64,000 nucleotides of DNA from Methylocella silvestris (GTDB lineage: Bacteria > Pseudomonadota > Alphaproteobacteria > Rhizobiales > Beijerinckiaceae), in contig NZ_PDZR01000004.1 in assembly GCF_002891535.1 (NCBI RefSeq), positions 119,812 through 183,811 of the forward strand. Reading direction: 5' to 3'. Positions 44,107 to 53,888 of the stretch are shown one piece after another. A program made the position numbers and the translations under genes. Positions within the stretch are counted from its first letter, which is position 1; every line of letters starts with the position of its first letter. Below the pieces are notes generated by a model. It did not search any database, was not told the DNA's origin, and saw only the letters and a list, made by a program, of their open reading frames with translations.

Positions 44107-44334
44107 GTTTCCTCCCCGATTCGCCGTTTTTGATGGCCGAGGCCTGTGATCGGCCCCGTTTCAAATCTCGTAACGCGCCGTCCGACGGAATGTTCGGGCG
44201 TTGTCGCTTCAGGCGCATCGTCGCACGCCGCGGTGCGCCTCCCTCGTCGATAGCACACGGTCTGTTACAGGACGACAACGCCGGGATCGGCGCGCATCGA
44301 CTATAAACGCAAACCGGCCCGCAGGAGTTTATGG

Positions 44335-45285
44335 ATGACTTTGCGAAAGTCAGGCGATTCTCAAGGCATCGCTCTGTATTATGCGATTCTCGTCGCCGCC
44401 ACCTTCCTGATGGCCTCAAGCTTCATTGCCGGCAAGATTCTGCTGGCGTATGACGTCCCCGCTTTTCTGCTGGTCGGCTGGCGCTTCGTCCTCGCCGCAT
44501 TGGCGGCGGCGCTGGTTCTCTATCTCACGACGGATGATTTTCGCGCCGCGCTGGCGCCGCGCCGACTGGATGTTTCCGACTGGCTCACCGTCGCCGCCAT
44601 CGGCGTGCTGCAGACGGCGATGGCGATGGGCCTTCTGTTCTGGGCGATGGAGTCGATCGCGCCTCCGACCGCCGCGATCCTTCTCTTCACCAATCCCTTA
44701 TGGGTCGCACTCATTGGCCATGCCGCGCTCGGGGAACGCCTGTCAGGCCTGCGCCTGACCGGCCTTGCACTTGGCGTCTGCGGCGTCGCGCTCGCGCTTG
44801 GCGGCGGCTTCAGCCTGCGCGAGGGCGCGATCGGCGGCGAATTGCTGGGGCTCGGCGCGGCTTTATCCTGGACCGCCTCGACGCTCCTCAACAAGAGAGC
44901 GCGCCTGCCGATCGAAACCTGGGCCTTGACGTTCTGGCAGATGCTGATTGGCGCGCTGGCCTTGCTGATCGTGGCTTTCGCGCGCGGCGAAACCTGGCCG
45001 GCGCATCTGCCGCTGTCCGCCTGGGGTTGGTTCCTTTGGCTCGCGATCCCTGGATCGACGGCCTCGTTCGGCCTGTGGTTTCTGGCCTTGACCAAGGGCG
45101 GGGCGACGCGCTCCAGCGGCTATCTTTTTCTCGCGCCTTTGTTCACGGTAATTCTTTCGGCCGCTTTGCTCGGCTCGACCTTGTCGGCGGCTCAAGGAGC
45201 GGGCGGCGTTCTGATCGGCTGCGCCCTCTGGATGATCAACCAAAGCCCACCGAAGGCTGGGGCGGCCGCGAAGCTGGAATCCTAA
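44335..45285 (+). CDS. EamA/DMT-family transporter
   Basis: A 316-residue membrane protein with ten hydrophobic helices arranged as two EamA repeats ([15 protein letters not shown] ... [50 protein letters not shown] ... [15 protein letters not shown]). The superfamily exports metabolites such as amino acids or nucleosides; the substrate cannot be told. AGGAG lies before the ATG. Its stop overlaps the convergent recR stop by 4 nt. Confidence 0.9.
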   Translation: MTLRKSGDSQGIALYYAILVAATFLMASSFIAGKILLAYDVPAFLLVGWRFVLAALAAALVLYLTTDDFRAALAPRRLDVSDWLTVAAIGVLQTAMAMGLLFWAMESIAPPTAAILLFTNPLWVALIGHAALGERLSGLRLTGLALGVCGVALALGGGFSLREGAIGGELLGLGAALSWTASTLLNKRARLPIETWALTFWQMLIGALALLIVAFARGETWPAHLPLSAWGWFLWLAIPGSTASFGLWFLALTKGGATRSSGYLFLAPLFTVILSAALLGSTLSAAQGAGGVLIGCALWMINQSPPKAGAAAKLES

Positions 45286-45890
45286 AAATCCGTCCGCGCG
45301 CGGAGCGCCGCCGCCAGCGTGCCTTCGTCGAGATAGTCGAGTTCGCCGCCGACCGGAACGCCATGCGCGAGCCGCGTCGTCCGGACGCCAAGATGAGAGA
45401 TGAGGTCCGTTACATAATGCGCCGTCGTCTGCCCGTCGACGGTGGCGTTGACCGCCAGAATCACTTCCGAAATACCGCCGGCGGCGACGCGCTCGATCAG
45501 GCTTGAAATGTTGAGATCCTTCGGGCCGACGCCGTCGAGCGGCGACAGGACGCCGCCGAGCACATGATAACGCGCCTTGACGGCGCCGGAGCGCTCCAGC
45601 GCCCAGAGATCGCCCACGGTCTCGACGACGATCAGCGTCGAGGGATCGCGGCGCTCGTCGCGGCAGATCGTGCAGGGATCGCAGCTATCGACATTGCCGC
45701 AGATCGAACAGGATACGATTGTGTCTCTTGCGACGCGCATCGCCTCCGCGAGCGGGCCGAACAATTCCTCACGCTTGCGGATGAGATGCAGCGCCGCGCG
45801 CCGCGCCGAACGCGGACCAAGACCCGGCAGCCGCGCCAGCAGCTGGATGAGACGTTCGATCTCGGGACCGCAAACGCGATCGCCCATCAA
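45282..45890 (-). CDS. recR: Recombination mediator RecR
   Basis: A 202-residue protein of the RecFOR pathway. An N-terminal helix-hairpin-helix ([20 protein letters not shown]), a four-cysteine zinc finger ([16 protein letters not shown]) and a Toprim domain ([14 protein letters not shown] ... [17 protein letters not shown]) appear in normal order. It ends the conserved ffs-dnaX-ybaB-recR run, separated from ybaB by a palindromic element. Confidence 0.96.
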   Translation of the reverse strand: MMGDRVCGPEIERLIQLLARLPGLGPRSARRAALHLIRKREELFGPLAEAMRVARDTIVSCSICGNVDSCDPCTICRDERRDPSTLIVVETVGDLWALERSGAVKARYHVLGGVLSPLDGVGPKDLNISSLIERVAAGGISEVILAVNATVDGQTTAHYVTDLISHLGVRTTRLAHGVPVGGELDYLDEGTLAAALRARTDF

Positions 45891-45911
45891 GTTTCCGCCA
45901 TTAGATCAAGG

Positions 45912-46002
45912 ATGATTTTGGACCTGATCCAAAATCATGAAACGTCACTGATTCTGAATATTTGAAGCATGATGTCGATCCGAAAAGCCGACGACTTTTC
46001 GG
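45912..46002. repeat. Palindromic intergenic element, copy 3
   Basis: Two hairpins in tandem between ybaB and recR: ATGATTTTGGA / TCCAAAATCAT with a 5-nt loop (45912-45938), and CCGAAAAG / CTTTTCGG with a 7-nt loop (45980-46002), followed by CACTCTAGA. The GCATGAT... CCGAAAAG design is common in intergenic palindromes of Rhizobiales. Confidence 0.6.
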
Positions 46003-46011
46003 TATCACACT

Positions 46012-46335
46012 CTAGAATGGCAGCTTCATGCCCGGCGGCAGCGCGAGGCCCGCCGTCACGCCCTGCATCTTCTCCTCCATCAGACGCTCGGCCTTTTTGC
46101 GCGCGTCCTCGTGGGCAGTGATGATGAGGTCTTCAAGAATCTGCTTTTCGTCCGCCTTCATCAGCTGATCGTCGATGGCGAGATTGCGCAGCTGCCCCTT
46201 GGCGCTGAGCGTGACGCGAACCATGCCGCCGCCCGACTGGCCTTCGACTTCGAGCCGCTCGATTTCCGCCTGCATCTGCTGGATTTTCTCCTGCATGGCC
46301 TGCGCCTGTTTCATCAAACCCAGCATGTCGCGCAT
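46012..46335 (-). CDS. ybaB: YbaB/EbfC nucleoid-associated protein
   Basis: A 107-residue DNA-binding protein with the family pattern: MRDMLGLMKQAQAMQEKIQQMQAEI, VEGQSGGGMVRVTLSAKGQLRNLAID, EDLIITAHEDARKKAE and a Gly/Pro-rich end (AGLALPPGMKLPF). It is a dimeric nucleoid protein, nearly always next to dnaX and recR, as here. Confidence 0.95.
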   Translation of the reverse strand: MRDMLGLMKQAQAMQEKIQQMQAEIERLEVEGQSGGGMVRVTLSAKGQLRNLAIDDQLMKADEKQILEDLIITAHEDARKKAERLMEEKMQGVTAGLALPPGMKLPF

Positions 46336-46396
46336 GTTCCGTCCTCATTCTTGCTTCATCCTTGGCCGCAGGGCGCAAGATCCGCCGATCCGAACC

Positions 46397-48286
46397 CTAT
46401 AAATCGACCTCGGAATAAAAATCATCAGCAAAGCCGATATCGCCTTCGCCTGAGTCGTTGATGGCGGCGGGTTGCTCCGGCTCCTGAGACGTCCGCACCG
46501 CGACGATCTCAGCGCCCGGAAAAAGCTCAAGCGCCCGGCGCACCAGCGGATCCGCCCGCACCCCCTCCATCGCCGCCTCGGCCTTAGCGTCGGCTTCGTC
46601 CTTCAGGCTTGGGCTCCCCGCCTCCCTCGAAACTGCAACGAGCCAGCGGCGTCCCGTCCATTCCTGCAATTTTCGCATCATCAGATGCGCAAGTTGCGGC
46701 GAGGCGTGCGGGCCCGGCGCAAATTCGATGGCGCCGTCCTGGAAACGCACCAGCCGCACATCGCGTTCAAGCGCCAGCTTCAACTGGATGTCGCGATGCT
46801 TGGCGGCGAGCGCGACGATATCGGCAAAACTTTCAAGCCTCGCCGATGGCTCCGCCGGGGCCGGCGACGGCGCCGGCGCCGCAGCGGAGGCCGCCGCGCC
46901 CATCGAGATCATGACGGACGGGGCCGCGCGAAGCTTTTGCGCGCGGTGGCCCGGATCACCTGAATCGGGAGCCGCGGCGCTGCTCCCTGCCTTGGTCGAA
47001 AAATCCCCGGTCAGCGCCGCCAGCTTTCGGAGCGCTTCATCGGGCGTCGGCAGGTCGGCGGCATAGGCAAGGCGCACCAGCACCATATCGGCGGCGGCAA
47101 GCGGACGCGGCGAATCCTTGACCTCCTGCAGGCCCTTCGTCAGCAATTGCCAGGTCCTTGTCAGAACGGCCATCGAGAGGCCTGCAGCGAACTCCGCGCC
47201 GCGCTTGCGCTCCTCGGGCGTGACGGAGGCGTCCTCGCGCGCCTCCGGCGCGAGCTTCAGCCGCGTGACGAGATGCGTGAATTCAGCGAGTTCAACCATA
47301 ATCGCGGAGGGGTCTGCGCCGCCGTCGTAAAGGTCCTTCAGCCCCGTCAGCGCCTCGGCGATTCGGCCGCGCACCAGCGCGTCAAAGAGATCGATGATGC
47401 GGCCGCGGTCGGCAAGGCCGAGCATTGCGCGCAGCGCTTTGGCGGTAATCCCTTCGGCCTCCCCCTGATCGGCTGACGGCCCATGCGCGATCGCCTGATC
47501 GAGGAGCGATAGAGCGTCGCGAACGGAGCCTTCCGCGGCGCGGGCGATCAGGGCCAGCGCCTCGTCCTCGATCGCGGCATTTTCCCTGGCGCAGATCGTC
47601 GCAAGAAAGGTCGCAAGCTCGCCGGCGTCTATTCGACGCAGATCGAAACGCTGGCAGCGCGAGCGCACCGTCACTGGCACTTTCTCGATCTCGGTCGTCG
47701 CGAACAGGAATTTCACATGGTCCGGCGGCTCTTCGAGCGTCTTCAACAACCCGTTAAAGGCCTGCCGCGACAGCATATGCACTTCGTCGATGATATAGAC
47801 CTTGAAGCGCGCCATGACCGGCTTGTAGCGGGCGCCTTCGATGATCTCGCGCACGTCGTCGATGCCGGTATGCGAGGCGGCGTCCATTTCGATGACGTCG
47901 ACATGGCGCGATTCCATGATCGCCTGACAATGGACGCCGAATTCATCCATGCGGATGGTCGGCCCGCTCGTCGCCGGACGCCCATTGCCCGCGGGAAGCT
48001 CATAATTGAAGGCGCGCGCGAGAATCCGCGCCGTCGTCGTCTTGCCGACGCCCCGCACGCCGGTGAGAATATAGGCTTGATGGATGCGGCCAAGATCGAA
48101 GGCGTTCGACAGCGTCCGGACCATCGCCTCCTGACCGATCAGATCCTCGAAGCGCGACGGCCGGTATTTGCGCGCGAGAACGCGATAGGGCGCCGCCGCC
48201 GCGGCGGCAGCTGGCGCCGCGGCGAACAAGCCGGCGCCCTGGCCATCCGAAACTTCGTTTCGACCGTCCTCGCGATCGTCCTGCAT
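46397..48286 (-). CDS. dnaX: DNA polymerase III subunits gamma/tau
   Basis: A 629-residue clamp-loader subunit. An AAA+ domain has LARKYRPSRFEDLIGQEAMVRTL, Walker A GVRGVGKTTTARILAR, Walker B IIDEVHMLS and the sensor region LFATTEIEKVPVTVRSRCQRFDL. Alphaproteobacterial dnaX lacks a full zinc finger, as seen here. The C-terminal 250 residues form the tau-specific region. The ATG at 48286 avoids overlap with the SRP RNA gene just upstream, which an upstream start at 48508 would run through. Confidence 0.95.
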   Translation of the reverse strand: MQDDREDGRNEVSDGQGAGLFAAAPAAAAAAAPYRVLARKYRPSRFEDLIGQEAMVRTLSNAFDLGRIHQAYILTGVRGVGKTTTARILARAFNYELPAGNGRPATSGPTIRMDEFGVHCQAIMESRHVDVIEMDAASHTGIDDVREIIEGARYKPVMARFKVYIIDEVHMLSRQAFNGLLKTLEEPPDHVKFLFATTEIEKVPVTVRSRCQRFDLRRIDAGELATFLATICARENAAIEDEALALIARAAEGSVRDALSLLDQAIAHGPSADQGEAEGITAKALRAMLGLADRGRIIDLFDALVRGRIAEALTGLKDLYDGGADPSAIMVELAEFTHLVTRLKLAPEAREDASVTPEERKRGAEFAAGLSMAVLTRTWQLLTKGLQEVKDSPRPLAAADMVLVRLAYAADLPTPDEALRKLAALTGDFSTKAGSSAAAPDSGDPGHRAQKLRAAPSVMISMGAAASAAAPAPSPAPAEPSARLESFADIVALAAKHRDIQLKLALERDVRLVRFQDGAIEFAPGPHASPQLAHLMMRKLQEWTGRRWLVAVSREAGSPSLKDEADAKAEAAMEGVRADPLVRRALELFPGAEIVAVRTSQEPEQPAAINDSGEGDIGFADDFYSEVDL

Positions 48287-48347
48287 CGATGACCCCGATG
48301 GAGAACCGGCCTTGGCCGCGCCGCCGTGAACGCTGCGGCTGATCGGT

Positions 48348-48441
48348 GGGAGGCTGGACAGAGACCCGCCCGGTCTCGTTAGGGCTGCTTCCTTCCGGAC
48401 CTGACCCGGTTGGCGAGTGGTGCGTCCACCGCCAACCTCCC
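48348..48441 (-). ncRNA. ffs: Signal recognition particle 4.5S RNA (small type)
   Basis: The minus strand carries the invariant SRP domain IV core GGTCAGGTCCGGAAGGAAGC followed by AGCC. The 5' end GGGAGG(T)TGG pairs with the 3' end CCAGCCTCCC, giving a 94-nt hairpin RNA of the bacterial 4.5S type. It binds Ffh for co-translational targeting. Position just upstream of dnaX is common in alphaproteobacteria. Ends are set by the terminal helix and may be off by a few bases. Confidence 0.95.
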
Positions 48442-48626
48442 AAGCCCTATTTGGACTGGCGCGGCCGATTTCGCAACCTTTTTGCCAAGGGGCCAAGCTT
48501 TCCGCCAAAGACGCATTGTCGCCTCATTTGGTAGAAACGCGGGAAGGGCTTAAATTCGCCGCCGTTAGGCCCTGGCCTCACGCTGGCCTCTCCGGGTCAA
48601 GGCCTCTCGCAGTTTCAGGACATTCG

Positions 48627-49592
48627 ATGCACGGCAGCGCGCCCCCTCCTCCCGATCCGGCTGATCGCTCTGCGGCGGCGGGCTTTTCGGTCAATTCGCT
48701 CGACCGCATGTCGATACGCCGTCACGATGTCGAATTCCTTCGCAGCCTGCAGGATTCCGCGACGGCGCGCACGCTCGTGCTCGCCGGCGAAATGCCGGTG
48801 GTCAAGCGTGGCGAATCCGGCTTCGATCCCTTCTTTACCCTCAGCGAGGCGGCCGCCCTCGGCGCGATCCGCGAAACGGCGTTTCTTGGCTTCGACAAGC
48901 AGTCGGCGCTTTTTGCGAGCCTCATCGAACGGGAGGAAGACCTTCCTGTTGCGACCAACATCGCCTTTCTCGATATTCGCCTGATTGCGACGCAGGGGCT
49001 TTTGCCGGCCGATGTGGTTGGGCCGCTGGGAGAAGCCAAGAGCTTGTTGTCCTGGCATGCGCGGCATCGTTTCTGCTCGAACTGCGGCGCGCCGACTCAT
49101 CCTCGCGCCGGCGGGTGGCGGCGCGGCTGCGATTCCTGTGGCGCGCAGCATTTCCCGCGCACAGATCCCGCCGTCATCATGCTGGTCGTCGACGGGGACG
49201 AGTGCCTTCTCGGGCGGCAGGCCAATTTCGCGCCAAAAATGTATTCCTGTCTCGCCGGCTTCATGGAGACCGGGGAAACGATCGAGCACGCCGTGCGTCG
49301 CGAAGTCGCCGAGGAGGCGGGAATCAGCGTCGGCCGGGTCGATTATCTTGCCTCGCAGCCCTGGCCGTTTCCGAGTTCGCTGATGATCGGCTGCCTTGCG
49401 CAGGCGCTCAGCCGCGATCTGTCGCCGACGGACCAGGAACTCGAGCACGCGCGCTGGTTTTCCCGCGACGAAGTCCGCCAGATGTTGAGCGGATCGCACC
49501 CCGACGGGCTGACCTGCCCCTCAAAGGTCGCGATCGCCAATCTTCTGCTGACGGCCTGGGTCGGAGAGGAAGTCTTCTGGAATGCCGGATAG
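48627..49592 (+). CDS. nudC: NAD+ diphosphatase / RNA NADH-decapping Nudix NudC
   Basis: A 321-residue Nudix hydrolase. A four-cysteine zinc ribbon ([31 protein letters not shown], near residues 155-185) precedes the Nudix box [23 protein letters not shown] and the NudC-specific [13 protein letters not shown] motif. It cleaves NADH and removes NAD caps from RNA. The start was placed at the ATG at 48627 after AGGACATTCG. It overlaps queC by 11 nt. Confidence 0.94.
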   Translation: MHGSAPPPPDPADRSAAAGFSVNSLDRMSIRRHDVEFLRSLQDSATARTLVLAGEMPVVKRGESGFDPFFTLSEAAALGAIRETAFLGFDKQSALFASLIEREEDLPVATNIAFLDIRLIATQGLLPADVVGPLGEAKSLLSWHARHRFCSNCGAPTHPRAGGWRRGCDSCGAQHFPRTDPAVIMLVVDGDECLLGRQANFAPKMYSCLAGFMETGETIEHAVRREVAEEAGISVGRVDYLASQPWPFPSSLMIGCLAQALSRDLSPTDQELEHARWFSRDEVRQMLSGSHPDGLTCPSKVAIANLLLTAWVGEEVFWNAG

Positions 49593-50307
49593 GCCCGCCC
49601 GCCGCGGCGCTCTGACGCTCTTTTCCGGCGGGCAGGATTCGACGACCTGCCTCGCCTATGCGCTCGACCGTTACGACTACGTCGAGACGATCGGCTTCGA
49701 CTACAATCAGCGGCACCGGATCGAACTCGATCAACGCGGCAAGATCCGCGACGCGCTGCTGCGCGATTTTCCGGCCTGGAGAGACAAACTCGGCGAGGAT
49801 CATCTCGTGCGGATTGGCGCGCTCGCCGAAATTGCGACGACGGCGATGACCCACGACGTCGAGATCGCCTTCAACGCCAATGGCCTGCCGAATACTTTCG
49901 TGCCCGGCCGCAACCTCGTCTTCCTCACCTTCGCTGGCGCCGTCGCCCACCGCCGCGGCTTGACGCAGATTATCGGCGGCATGTGCGAGACCGATTTTTC
50001 AGGCTATCCCGACTGTCGCGACGATAGCGTCAAGGCGATGCAGCTGGCGCTGAATCTCGGCATGGATTCGCGTTTCAACATTGAAACCCCCTTGATGTGG
50101 CTCGACAAGGCGGAGACTTGGCGTCTTGCCGAGCGGCTCGGCGGCAACGCGCTGATCGCAATCATTCTCGAAGAGACGCACACCTGCTATCTCGGCGAAC
50201 GCGGGCAGCGGCATGACTGGGGCTATGGCTGCGGGCAATGCCCGGCCTGCCAGCTGCGGGCCAAGGGCTGGGGCGAATATCGGAGCATCGCTATCTCGCG
50301 CCGATAA
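49582..50307 (+). CDS. queC: 7-cyano-7-deazaguanine synthase
   Basis: A 241-residue enzyme that makes preQ0 for queuosine. The N-terminal PP-loop [16 protein letters not shown] binds [17 protein letters not shown] is internal, and the C-terminal zinc site is [14 protein letters not shown]. It overlaps nudC and is probably co-transcribed with it. The other queuosine genes are not in this window. Confidence 0.95.
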   Translation: MPDRPARRGALTLFSGGQDSTTCLAYALDRYDYVETIGFDYNQRHRIELDQRGKIRDALLRDFPAWRDKLGEDHLVRIGALAEIATTAMTHDVEIAFNANGLPNTFVPGRNLVFLTFAGAVAHRRGLTQIIGGMCETDFSGYPDCRDDSVKAMQLALNLGMDSRFNIETPLMWLDKAETWRLAERLGGNALIAIILEETHTCYLGERGQRHDWGYGCGQCPACQLRAKGWGEYRSIAISRR

Positions 50308-50448
50308 ATCGAATTTTCGCGTGAAAACCGATCCACCGAGCCGAACGCAGACATTTACGTCTGATCGACGCCGTCCGCACCCTCGCGATATAGAAAAGTT
50401 CACTTCATAAGCGGGATTTTTTCCCATAAATTTTCTGTATTTTAGGGA

Positions 50449-50477
50449 TTCACTCCTAGATTCCAATGTGTTATAGT
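50449..50477 (+). promoter_or_regulatory. Sigma-70-like promoter of the lanmodulin-like gene
   Basis: TTCACT (50449-50454), 17 nt, TATAGT (50472-50477), in a markedly AT-rich upstream region. The predicted leader is about 28 nt, with AGGTGA five bases before the ATG. Confidence 0.5.
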
Positions 50478-50511
50478 TACGCTGTCGTAGAAAAGTGCAT
50501 AGGTGATCTTT

Positions 50512-50904
50512 ATGTCGTTCAAAAATACCGCAGCCGCTTCCCTTCTGGCTCTTTGCGTTGGGGCATTCGCCTTTCCGGCTTTCTCTGCCACGGCGAATCT
50601 GAAAGCGCTTGATCCCGACAATGACGGGACGGTCAGCTTGGCTGAAGCGCAGGCGGCGGGTCACAAGAAATTTTTGTCGCTTGATCCGGACAAGGACGGC
50701 ACGCTCGACGCCAAGGAAGCTTCGACCGCCGTGCATGACTTCGCCGCCGCCGATCCCGACAAGGACGGCACCGTCGATGCGAAAGAATATGCGGCCGAGA
50801 TCGAGGCGGCCTTCAAGAAGGCTGACCCGGACAAGGACGGCACGCTGGACGCAGCGGAATTTGCGACCCCCGCCGGCCAGAAACTTCTGAATCTCATCCA
50901 ATAA
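50512..50904 (+). CDS. lanM: Lanmodulin-like lanthanide-binding EF-hand protein
   Basis: A 130-residue periplasmic protein: signal peptide to about residue 26 (ALCVGAFAFPAFSA), then four EF-hand loops DPDNDGTVSLAE, DPDKDGTLDAKE, DPDKDGTVDAKE and DPDKDGTLDAAE, separated by only 11-12 residues. Proline at loop position 2, the DPD(K/N)DGT core, short spacing and a tail ending PAGQKLLNLIQ are diagnostic of lanmodulin (the Methylorubrum protein ends PAGSALVNLIR), which binds lanthanides with very high affinity. Differences: loop 1 has Ser at position 9 and loop 4 begins with Asp instead of Asn. No other lanthanide genes are adjacent. Confidence 0.88.
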   Translation: MSFKNTAAASLLALCVGAFAFPAFSATANLKALDPDNDGTVSLAEAQAAGHKKFLSLDPDKDGTLDAKEASTAVHDFAAADPDKDGTVDAKEYAAEIEAAFKKADPDKDGTLDAAEFATPAGQKLLNLIQ

Positions 50905-50919
50905 TTCAAGTCGGAGACA

Positions 50920-50943
50920 GGCGGCGGCCTTCATTCCGCCGCC
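50920..50943 (+). terminator. Hairpin after the lanmodulin-like gene
   Basis: Stem GGCGGCGG / CCGCCGCC with an 8-nt loop, followed by a short pyrimidine run (TCTTCC). Confidence 0.55.
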
Positions 50944-51027
50944 TCTTCCATGCGCCTGCGCGGGACTGGTCTTGCGAGCTCGATCGGTCGTCACGACTGG
51001 GTCACAAATGCCCGAACTCAAGCAGCG

Positions 51028-52687
51028 CTAAGCAGCCGTCCTCCGCGCCCGCGCTTCGAGGATGCTCGCGCGCGCCTGCTCTGCGTCGCGGAGATGCTGG
51101 CGCTCCTCGCCCGTCTCGCCGATCAGGGCAATCGCTTCATCGATCAGCCCGAGGGCTTCGTCCAAAAGGCCTTCGCCGCTGCCGCAGCGCCATAACAATC
51201 CAAGCGCGTAAGCAAGGTTGATCTCGAGCTTTGCAACATCGATCGGCGCCAGCGCGCTTCGAACGACGAGCGCGCCGCGGTATGCGCCGGCGGCGCGGGT
51301 TAGCAATTCCTCCCCATATTGCGGATTTTGCGGATGCTCGTGCTCGCCGAGCGCCAGCAGCGAATCGCCAAGGCTGGCGCTGGTTGCAGCGAATCGGCAA
51401 GGCTCAAGCTCCGCCGATTCGTAGTCAAGCGCGCTCTGGAACGCATCGATCGCCAGTATGCGCGGGCCGCTGCCATAATTCTCCTGCTGATCTTCCTGCT
51501 CCGCCAGCGCTTCCAGCGCCAGGCCAAGGCTGTTTTGCCGCTGCGCCCATTCGCGGCGCGATCTCGGGCCGAAGTCCGGCGAGCGCGGCCTGATAGGCGG
51601 CGATAGCCTCGCGCAACTTCCCGCTGTCGCCGGTCCATGCGCCGGTCTTGGCGAGCACGTCGCCGAGAGAGCCTTGCGCCATAGCCCAAAGATCGGGCGC
51701 GCTATCCCGGGTCCACTCTCTCAGCGCCGCCCGATAGGCGTCTTCGGCCGGCTGCAGACGTTCGACCCCGCTTTCCAGATCGGCGAGACGTTGCAGCGCG
51801 TCGCCGAGATTGTGCTGCGTGCGCGCCCATTCGCAAGGCGATGAGCCAGCGGTCCATTCCTCAAGCGCGGCACGATATGAATCAACCGCCTCCTCGACCT
51901 TGCTGATTTCGGCGGCGCTGGCGCCTGAGGCGAGCAAGGCGTCGCCGCGATGAACCTGCGTCGCGGCCCAGGCGTGCGGCGCCCGTTGCCGAGGCACGAG
52001 GCTCAAGGCATGGTCGTAGGTCTCAATCGCCATCGAGAGGCTCTCGTCATTTCCATTATAAGTGGCGTCGCCGACCAGAGCGCGCGCCTGCTCCATGCGC
52101 AGCCGCCATTCCTCCTCACCCGAGGCCGCATCCTCGCAAAAGCGCGCCACAAGCGTCGCGGCGGCTCCAAAATTCTCGGCAGCGCCACGATAATCGAGAT
52201 TGACCTGGTCGAGCGCCGCGGCTTCGGCATAGATCTCTGGGCTTTCCTGGCTGGCCTCGCGGCTTTTGCGCAATGCAGAGGCGGCGGCGCGGAAATCGCC
52301 GCGATCGACAAGCCTCAACGCCTCGGGGCAAGATTGCGTCAACCGCGTCCGCAGCCGCGCCAAGGTGTCAATGGCGGCCTCGCGGCGCGCCGCAAAATCC
52401 TCATCCTCCACTTTGGCGCCGCGCAGCATCGCCTCGATCGCCTCGCGGCTTACAGCGGTGACGCCCTTTCGCTCCGCTTCCGTCACCGGCCCGTCGCCCG
52501 GACAAAAATCGACGTCGGGCGGCAGGGTCCCCAGCAGCTTGCGCAGCATTTGAAATCCCACCAGCAAGGCGATCGCGCAGCAACCAAAGAGAAGAATAAA
52601 TCTCTGGCTCTCGGCCGTCGCCAATTGCTGCGCGGAGTTGAAAAATTCATTTGCGGATCTCAACAACGCGGTGCCGATCGCGAACAT
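51028..52687 (-). pseudogene. TPR-type membrane-anchored protein, frameshifted
   Basis: The first frame (from 52687) gives a membrane helix (FILLFGCCAIALLVGFQML) followed by TPR-like repeats such as AALEEWTAGSSPCEWARTQHNLGDAL and AALREWTRDSAPDLWAMAQGSLGDVL. At about 51548-51558 the next repeat (AALAGLRPEIAPR) loses frame; the expected continuation EWAQRQNSLGLALEALAEQ and further repeats lie in another frame that runs to the stop at 51028. Loss of one CG from a CGCG run explains this. An intact protein would be about 550 residues. A sequencing error cannot be excluded. The function is unknown. Confidence 0.8.
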
Positions 52688-53089
52688 GAAACAGGTCTCC
52701 TTCGGCCCCGCCAGAGCGCTTTGCGGTAAATTGCGCCAAATGCAAAAGCTTCCCGCCCTTCTTGCCGATCGGACTCAATCGATCCGATCGCAATCGGCGT
52801 CTATGCTTCATCTTATGCGGCGGACTCAAAGAAGGCGTGAAGAAATGCGATGAACAAGCTGTTCGGTAGACCGCTCCATTTGACGATAATTTGCCGTGTC
52901 TGCCCGGAGCCGGCGCGAGCGCGAGATCGACGCTTCCCCTGAACGCGCTTTCCTGTATAAGGGCGCTGCGCGATCCTCGCGCGCGCCACAAGCCCCACCG
53001 TGCTGGACGACATCCCGGCACGGCTGTGCTTTGGACAAAACCCGCCGAGCGCGCCACGCGTTCGCGCGATTGCTACGGAAAGGTTGCCG
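52688..53089. other. Intergenic region upstream of rpsO
   Basis: About 400 bp between the divergent TPR-type gene and rpsO. It should hold the rpsO promoter and leader. truB, which usually precedes rpsO, is not present. No supported gene is seen. Confidence 0.5.
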
Positions 53090-53359
53090 ATGTCGATTAC
53101 GCCAGAGCGCAAGCAGACGCTTGTCAAGGAATATGCCCAGAAATCCGGCGATACGGGTTCGCCTGAGGTGCAGGTCGCGATCCTGACCGAACGGATCGTC
53201 AATCTGACCGAACATTTCAAAACCCATGTCAAGGACAACCATTCGCGGCGAGGTCTGTTGAAGATGGTCTCGCAGCGCCGTCAGTTACTTGACTATGTCA
53301 AGAATCGCGACGAGCCCCGCTACAAATCCTTGATCGAGCGCCTCGGTATTCGGCGCTAG
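53090..53359 (+). CDS. rpsO: 30S ribosomal protein S15
   Basis: An 89-residue small-subunit protein that binds the central domain of 16S r[39 protein letters not shown] and [29 protein letters not shown] are the standard S15 sequence at the exact usual length. GGAAAGG lies upstream of the ATG. Followed by pnp in the same direction, the common rpsO-pnp order. Confidence 0.97.
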   Translation: MSITPERKQTLVKEYAQKSGDTGSPEVQVAILTERIVNLTEHFKTHVKDNHSRRGLLKMVSQRRQLLDYVKNRDEPRYKSLIERLGIRR

Positions 53360-53888
53360 CCTAAGGGCGGCGAAATGCCAGCCGATCTTTCGGGCCGACT
53401 CCGGCTTGAATGCTCAGGCGATGGTTTGATCTGGTTGAGGCCGGGCCCATCCCGTCTAAGCGACAGTCCGCGTGGCTGCAGCGTGGCAGTTCAACGCCAC
53501 GCCACAGAATTTGCGCCATTGCGTAAGCCGGCGGGCAAGATCATAACTTTCGCGGGACAATCTCGGCAAAACTCCGGCGTGCGGCTCGCAAGAGTCCCTC
53601 GCGCCCGCAGATGATCTGCCAACGGCAGAATCATAATGCAAATGAGAGACTTAAGCGCGCGCTTTAAATTCCGATCGGAAAAGCGCCCGCTTCAAAATGC
53701 GAGGCGAGCGCGTCAGAAGCGCAGGCCTCTCTAAAGGACGCGGCGGCATGGGGCCGTCGGTCTTCCGGCGAAGCAACGCGCCACGGCAGGATCGCCAGGC
53801 GCTGTCACGGGCTTTCGACGCCCCCCGACAGCCTCTTGCCATCTTGCTTTGGCATGTCTTCGCCTTTCATCTCAAGAAAGACGAATAT
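53360..53888. other. Intergenic/leader region between rpsO and pnp
   Basis: About 530 bp, longer than usual for this pair. It includes the imperfect palindrome TTAAGCGCGCGCTTTAA near 53651. No terminator with a T-run and no convincing gene were found; it may hold a pnp promoter and a structured, autoregulated leader as in enterobacteria. Confidence 0.45.
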
